Below, in pieces: positions 7,993-11,127 of a stretch of DNA of 11,127 nucleotides; within the stretch, counting starts at the first letter, position 1, and every line of letters starts with the position of its first letter. Position numbers and translations under genes: made by a program. The notes under the pieces were generated by a model. That model worked only from the letters and a program-made list of their open reading frames with translations. It was not told where the DNA came from and did no database searches. The stretch comes from Prevotellaceae bacterium. Its GTDB lineage: Bacteria > Bacteroidota > Bacteroidia > Bacteroidales > UBA932. The stretch lies in NCBI GenBank assembly GCA_031289385.1, contig JAITPP010000042.1:1-11127 (forward strand). Direction: 5' to 3'.

Positions 7993-8040
7993 GACTTACG
8001 ACTTACGACTTACGACTTATGACTTACAGACTTACGACTG
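7993..8040 (+). repeat. 7-bp tandem repeat array, GACTTAY type (copy 1)
   Basis: Units GACTTAC, GACTTAC, GACTTAC, GACTTAT, GACTTAC, one extra A at 8028, GACTTAC, then partial GACTG. It is joined to the preceding array by a linker AATAACTTCTTAACTTC (7976-7992). The stop codon of the minus-strand SAM hydrolase gene (8032-8034) is formed by the last full unit, since the reverse unit GTAAGTC contains TAA. Together with 7888-7974 it fills almost the whole gap between the two convergent genes; no intrinsic terminator hairpin is visible there. Confidence 0.9.
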
Positions 8041-8805
8041 AAAATTAACTATTATTGCTGATTTTGTATCCAAACTGTTTATTTTTGCAATATTTCCTTC
8101 GTTTATGGCAAGTTCGAGCAGGTTTATAGAGTTGAATAATGCAAGAATTTTACCGTTTCGCACGTCGTCATAATATTGTGAAAGTTCGGTGATTTTTATC
8201 AGATTATTTTGCACCAATATTTCAAATTTGCGATTTTTGCCTATTCGTTCAAATGTTTCTTTGTCGATGTTTGTTATGACATTGCCGAACGAATCAATAT
8301 ATATAACCTTACCGATTATGCGCGATTCAAAACACGATGCTTTGCTGCTAAATTCCTGATTCAGTTGGCAATTATTTCCAATTTTTTCGAGTTCTGCACC
8401 TTCATAAATAGATTTTACGCAAGCACTTAATGCGTTTAACAAGCGAAAACCATGATAATCGTCATCGTAAGGCAGAGCGACGAGAGCGTCGGGCGGATTG
8501 TTGCAAATCAGACTCAACATTCCATCGTTTGCACCGATAAAAAAATGCCCGTCGCTTTTCATTACCGCAATTTGATTTTTCGGCGATGGCTCACTGTTTA
8601 CGCCGATAATATGAACGCTTCCCGCACTAAAATGTTTGTAAGTATTTTTTATTATAAATGCTGCTTGAAGAGTATTATACGACTGAATATTATGAGTAAC
8701 ATCAACAATGCAAATATCGTTGCAATATGCAAGGATACACGCTTTCAGGCGTCCTGTATTATAATCGCCATCTTTCCAATCTGTCGTCAGTGTTACTATT
8801 AACAT
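8032..8805 (-). CDS. SAM hydrolase / SAM hydroxide adenosyltransferase family protein (DUF62)
   Basis: Family members split S-adenosylmethionine with water to adenosine and L-methionine; chlorinase and fluorinase are relatives. Predicted cytoplasmic, 257 residues from ATG 8803-8805, close to the family norm. The N-terminal domain opens MLIVTLTTDWKDGDY, followed by IVDVTHNI (33-40), the pattern YNTLQAAFIIKNTYKHF (43-59) and HIIGVNSEPSP (65-75). The C-terminal domain has GKVIYIDSFGNVITNI (165-180) and ALFNSINLLELAINEGN (222-238), both diagnostic. By eye, the site that reads VVDPGVG in archaeal enzymes is GVNSEPS, with N70 in place of Asp, and the usual DNG is swapped to NDG (93-95), so SAM-cleaving activity is not assured. 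A longer frame from a TTG at 8872-8874 adds 23 residues coded by repeat DNA and is rejected. A TATTTTTG promoter element lies just upstream. The last codon and the stop lie in the GACTTAY array. Confidence 0.87.
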   Translation of the reverse strand: MLIVTLTTDWKDGDYNTGRLKACILAYCNDICIVDVTHNIQSYNTLQAAFIIKNTYKHFSAGSVHIIGVNSEPSPKNQIAVMKSDGHFFIGANDGMLSLICNNPPDALVALPYDDDYHGFRLLNALSACVKSIYEGAELEKIGNNCQLNQEFSSKASCFESRIIGKVIYIDSFGNVITNIDKETFERIGKNRKFEILVQNNLIKITELSQYYDDVRNGKILALFNSINLLELAINEGNIAKINSLDTKSAIIVNFQS

Positions 8806-8822
8806 TTTCGTAAAATATTGTG

Positions 8823-8830
8823 CAAAAATA
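8823..8830 (-). promoter_or_regulatory. Probable -7 element of the SAM hydrolase gene
   Basis: The minus strand reads TATTTTTG, an exact TAnnTTTG match, 17 bp before the ATG at 8803-8805. The expected upstream position has CTTTTC rather than TTTG, so the -33 element is weak. If used, the leader would be only about 10 nt. This would also exclude the upstream TTG start. Confidence 0.45.
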
Positions 8831-8854
8831 CGAATAATTAAGAGAAAAGTTATA

Positions 8855-8886
8855 AAGTTTTTAAAGTTTGTCAAGTTTTTAAAGTT
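8855..8886 (+). repeat. 14-bp direct repeat, offset 18 bp
   Basis: AAGTTTTTAAAGTT occurs at 8855-8868 and again at 8873-8886, with a partly similar third stretch (AAGATTTTTTAAAAAT) following. It lies between the SAM hydrolase start and the second GACTTAY array. The direct repeat is exact; its significance is unknown. Confidence 0.7.
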
Positions 8887-8913
8887 ATAAAGATTTTTTA
8901 AAAATCAACAACC

Positions 8914-8967
8914 GACTTACAACTTATGACTTACGACTTATGACTTATGACTTACGACTTATGACTA
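8914..8967 (+). repeat. 7-bp tandem repeat array, GACTTAY type (copy 2)
   Basis: Units GACTTAC, AACTTAT, GACTTAC, GACTTAT, GACTTAT, GACTTAC, GACTTAT, then partial GACTA. Period is exactly 7. It begins about 15 bp after the stop codon of the AGCS symporter gene (minus strand) and has the same plus-strand orientation as copies 1 and 3. Facing the symporter gene, each reversed unit carries TAA. Confidence 0.9.
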
Positions 8968-8977
8968 ATTACCAAAT

Positions 8978-10345
8978 CTAACCACCCGCCTTAAAATACT
9001 TTTTCGCCGCTTTCATAACTTTGGGCGACAGGGCAAGCGTTCCGATAATTGTGCAGAATGCCATTAATCCGTACATCGTATCAATAAAGCACACAACAAG
9101 ATTTACCGAGCCTACGGCTGCGAAAATCAATGTAACTACGTAAAAATAATTATAATATTTTGCGCGTTCTACGCCGAACAAAAACGCAGCGCATTTTGTG
9201 CCGTAATATGAAGAGGTAAACAATGTTGAAAATGCAAAAATCAAAGCAGCGATAAGTAAAATATATTTGCCTACGTGTGGTATCGCCGTTTCGAATGCGG
9301 CAAGTGTTATTGTTATTCCTTTTGCGCCTGAGCCTGCAAATTGTTCCCAAACGCCTGTAACCAAAACAGAAATCGCCGTGAGCGTACAAATCAGTATAGT
9401 GTCGATTGTGGGTTCAATCATTGCGACTAATCCTTCGCGTATAGGTTGAGGATTTTTTGAAGCCCCGTGAGCCATTGATGCTGTTCCTACGCCTGCTTCG
9501 TTGCAAAATACGCCGCGTCGCACACCCACTAAAATCAGTGCGCCCAACGCTCCGCCCGAAATGGCTTCGCCTGTAAATGCGTCGTTAAAAATTAACTGAA
9601 TTGTAGGAATTATATTGCTGCTGTATTTTATCATTATAAAAAATACTGCGCTAAAATAAATTAATACCATTGCTGGAACCATTGCTGCCGCTACTTTTCC
9701 TATGCGTTTTATTCCGCCGAAAACTACTAACGAAACCACTGCGCAAATCACAATACCTACAATTAGATTCGATTTTGTTCCGACTTCAACGCCCGATGGC
9801 GCAAGAAAACCGCTGTTGATAATTTCGGTAAGTTGATTTGCCTGAAACAAACACAGACAACCGCCCATTCCGCACACCGAAAACATTATGGCTAATGGTT
9901 TCCAACGTTTTCCCAATCCTTTGGTGATAAAATACATTGGACCGCCTTGCAACACTCCGCTACTGTCTTTTCCTTTGTACATAACGCTTAGCGAGCAGGT
10001 GAAAAATTTTGTAGCCATTCCCACTATCGCCGTAATCCACATCCAGAAAATTGCGCCCGGACCGCCCATAGTAATAGCCACAGCAACGCCTGCAATACTT
10101 CCCAAGCCTACGGTTGCCGCAATTGCCGTAGATAGCGCCTGAAACGAACTTATTTGTCCGTGTTCGCTTGAATTTTCGGAATTGAATTTTCCACGCAAAA
10201 CCTGTATACCTCTGTAATAATAACGAAAAGGTAAAAATCGTGAATATACAAGAAAGAAAATACCGCCGCCAACTAATAGCGCAAGTAAAGGATAAGACCA
10301 CACCAAAGCGCTTAGTTTATCCATAAATTGTTCGATTTGTTTCAT
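8978..10345 (-). CDS. AGCS-family sodium:alanine/glycine symporter
   Basis: Inner-membrane secondary transporter that couples Na+ (or H+) entry to uptake of alanine, glycine or a similar small amino acid. From ATG 10343-10345 it has 455 residues, normal for the family, with about 10-11 hydrophobic segments. Diagnostic sequences: SLAGVAVAI-type loop with TVGLGSIAG, GGPGAIFWMWITAIVGMATK, GGPMYFITKGLGKRW, and the family signature NEAGVGTASMAHGASKNPQP followed by REGLVAMIEPTIDTILICTLTA. These cover the substrate and sodium-binding parts and show no break. A TTG at 10376-10378 would add 11 residues (PTIIIFFDNI-like) but lies inside the likely -7 element, so the ATG is preferred. It is followed after 172 bp by the SAM hydrolase gene on the same strand, which has its own promoter candidate, so co-transcription is uncertain. 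The exact substrate cannot be read from the sequence. Confidence 0.93.
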   Translation of the reverse strand: MKQIEQFMDKLSALVWSYPLLALLVGGGIFFLVYSRFLPFRYYYRGIQVLRGKFNSENSSEHGQISSFQALSTAIAATVGLGSIAGVAVAITMGGPGAIFWMWITAIVGMATKFFTCSLSVMYKGKDSSGVLQGGPMYFITKGLGKRWKPLAIMFSVCGMGGCLCLFQANQLTEIINSGFLAPSGVEVGTKSNLIVGIVICAVVSLVVFGGIKRIGKVAAAMVPAMVLIYFSAVFFIMIKYSSNIIPTIQLIFNDAFTGEAISGGALGALILVGVRRGVFCNEAGVGTASMAHGASKNPQPIREGLVAMIEPTIDTILICTLTAISVLVTGVWEQFAGSGAKGITITLAAFETAIPHVGKYILLIAALIFAFSTLFTSSYYGTKCAAFLFGVERAKYYNYFYVVTLIFAAVGSVNLVVCFIDTMYGLMAFCTIIGTLALSPKVMKAAKKYFKAGG

Positions 10346-10375
10346 AATGTTGTCAAAAAATATTATTATTGTCGG

Positions 10376-10383
10376 CAAAATTA
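10376..10383 (-). promoter_or_regulatory. Probable -7 element of the AGCS symporter gene
   Basis: The minus strand reads TAATTTTG, an exact TAnnTTTG match, ending 30 bp before the ATG at 10343-10345. No TTG is found at the usual -33 distance; that region is occupied by the AATTAAN heptamer array. It fits a leader of about 25 nt. Confidence 0.45.
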
Positions 10384-10391
10384 GTTAAAAT

Positions 10392-10426
10392 AATTAAAAA
10401 TTAAGAATTAACAATTAAAAATTATT
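10392..10426 (+). repeat. 7-bp tandem repeat array, AATTAAN type
   Basis: Five consecutive 7-mers: AATTAAA, AATTAAG, AATTAAC, AATTAAA, AATTATT. It lies directly upstream of the symporter promoter candidate. After it come two copies of a 9-mer, TAACTTCTC (10436-10444 and 10445-10453), and TAACTCC, leading into the third GACTTAY array. Confidence 0.8.
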
Positions 10427-10460
10427 GCTCACTAATAACTTCTCTAACTTCTCTAACTCC

Positions 10461-10500
10461 GACTTACAACTTACAACTTACGACTTATGACTTACGACTA
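10461..10500 (+). repeat. 7-bp tandem repeat array, GACTTAY type (copy 3)
   Basis: Units GACTTAC, AACTTAC, AACTTAC, GACTTAT, GACTTAC, then partial GACTA. Same orientation and period as copies 1 and 2. It is in the divergent gap between the symporter and the XRE-cupin gene, so unlike the other arrays it is not downstream of any gene I can identify. Confidence 0.9.
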
Positions 10501-10676
10501 AATTTTAACAAATCTAAATTAGGGCGAACATCGTATTTATAAATTTAATCGTTGTTTGATTTTTTGCAGATGTAATAAGCGATATACGCAATTCGATTAT
10601 AAATTGTAATCGTCTATATTGTGTTATAAAATATAGGTTTTATGATTTTTTAATGCTTAATATTTGAAAAAATACT
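10501..10676. other. AT-rich gene-free stretch between array 3 and the XRE-cupin promoter
   Basis: About 176 bp of very AT-rich sequence with stops in all frames. I see no RNA gene, hairpin terminator or clear repeat in it. It probably holds upstream regulatory DNA of the XRE-cupin gene, and an array-free boundary to the repeats on its left. Confidence 0.4.
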
Positions 10677-10684
10677 TACATTTG
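10677..10684 (+). promoter_or_regulatory. Probable -7 element of the XRE-cupin gene
   Basis: TACATTTG is an exact match to TAnnTTTG, 23 bp before the ATG at 10708-10710. The best upstream TTTG (10663-10666) is too close to be the -33 element, so only the -7 part is supported. Confidence 0.5.
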
Positions 10685-10707
10685 TCATGTTTTTTAATAT
10701 TAACATA

Positions 10708-11127
10708 ATGGAAGATTTAGGGAAAAGAATTAAACAATTGCGTGAAACTGCAAACATCTCAACCGACGATGCAGCCAAAGCCGTAGGGCTTGAACCATCG
10801 CAAATAGGACTTATCGAAAGTGGTGAAGTTATTCCCAGAATATCGCTATTAACTAAATTTGCGCGATGTTTTGGTGTGCGTGTAGGCACTTTGCTTGATG
10901 GGTACGAAAAAGTAGGTCCAATAATTACGCGACACCGCAAATTGCCGCCCACAACGCGGCTCACCGAAGAACACGCCGCTTATCGCTCGCACATGGATTA
11001 TTTTTCGCTGGCGCAAGGAAAACACGATAGAAATATGGAACCATATATCGTGAATATACATTATTTGCCGCCGTTTCAGGAATATTATCAAAGCCACGAA
11101 GGCGAAGAATTTTTTTACGTTATTGAA
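10708..11127 (+). CDS. XRE-family HTH regulator with C-terminal cupin domain, 5' part
   Basis: Open without a stop for 140 codons to the window end, so the 3' part is missing. Residues 1-66 form a lambda-repressor-type helix-turn-helix (MEDLGKRIKQLRETANIS, then TDDAAKAVGLEPSQIGLIESG and a third part ending VGTLLDG). After a linker (about 67-108) comes the start of a cupin-2 barrel: EPYIVNIHYLPP, then SHEGEEFFYVIE (129-140), whose H and E residues are the first metal- or ligand-binding positions of the fold. Such one-component regulators bind a small ligand in the cupin and control a nearby operon, often including their own gene; the target here probably lies beyond the right edge. An in-frame ATG at 10687-10689 would add seven residues (MFFNINI) but falls at or before the expected transcription start, so 10708 is preferred. 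Confidence 0.88.
   Translation, partial: MEDLGKRIKQLRETANISTDDAAKAVGLEPSQIGLIESGEVIPRISLLTKFARCFGVRVGTLLDGYEKVGPIITRHRKLPPTTRLTEEHAAYRSHMDYFSLAQGKHDRNMEPYIVNIHYLPPFQEYYQSHEGEEFFYVIE

Noticed and set aside
7888..8040. A CRISPR array
   Set aside because: The repeats are contiguous 7-mers without unique spacers, and no cas-like gene is present.
8806..8874. A 23-residue N-terminal extension of the SAM hydrolase-family protein starting at a TTG
   Set aside because: The extension is encoded by the AAGTTTTT repeats and spans the TATTTTTG promoter candidate; the ATG at 8803-8805 starts exactly at the conserved domain.
10346..10378. An 11-residue extension of the AGCS symporter starting at a TTG
   Set aside because: The TTG falls inside the TAATTTTG promoter candidate, and the ATG at 10343-10345 gives a standard family N-terminus.
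10687..10707. Upstream in-frame ATG for the XRE-cupin regulator
   Set aside because: It lies at or before the transcription start predicted from TACATTTG, and the HTH domain begins normally at 10708.

Overview
The window looks like chromosomal DNA of a member of the Bacteroidota, probably a Bacteroidales-like lineage. The evidence is: low GC with strongly A/T-biased codons; promoter-like elements matching the Bacteroidota -7 consensus TAnnTTTG upstream of four genes; no obvious Shine-Dalgarno sequences; a Rho factor with the long disordered N-terminal insertion typical of this phylum; and tsaD placed divergently next to a very long TamB-like gene. The genus cannot be read from this sequence.

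Layout, left to right: (1) the last 44 codons of an unrecognised plus-strand gene (1-135) whose stop codon overlaps a hairpin that also works as the rho terminator; (2) rho on the minus strand (173-1981), preceded by a gene-free stretch of about 317 bp holding a good promoter about 170 bp upstream of the start codon; (3) a 71-bp near-perfect palindrome (2221-2291) that resembles an IS end pair or MITE and doubles as the tsaD terminator; (4) tsaD on the minus strand (2299-3312); (5) an 84-bp divergent spacer; (6) a 1507-residue TamB-family gene on the plus strand (3397-7920); (7) a convergent S-adenosylmethionine hydrolase-family gene on the minus strand (8032-8805); (8) an AGCS-family sodium:amino-acid symporter on the minus strand (8978-10345); (9) a 360-bp gene-free stretch with repeats; (10) the 5' part of an XRE-cupin regulator on the plus strand, running off the window end (10708-11127).

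The genes are mostly housekeeping or envelope functions: transcription termination, the t6A tRNA modification, outer-membrane biogenesis, SAM breakdown and amino-acid uptake. They do not form one pathway, and there is no phage, CRISPR, toxin-antitoxin or defence locus.

The most unusual content is non-coding. Nearly every intergenic region holds arrays of 7-bp tandem repeats of three related kinds (AATTAAN, AATGAAG, GACTTAY). In two places these follow the same order with the same linker. The arrays reach into the 3' ends of tamB and the SAM hydrolase gene, supply or adjoin the stop codons of three genes, and carry a stop codon in all three frames facing those genes. I do not know a function for them.
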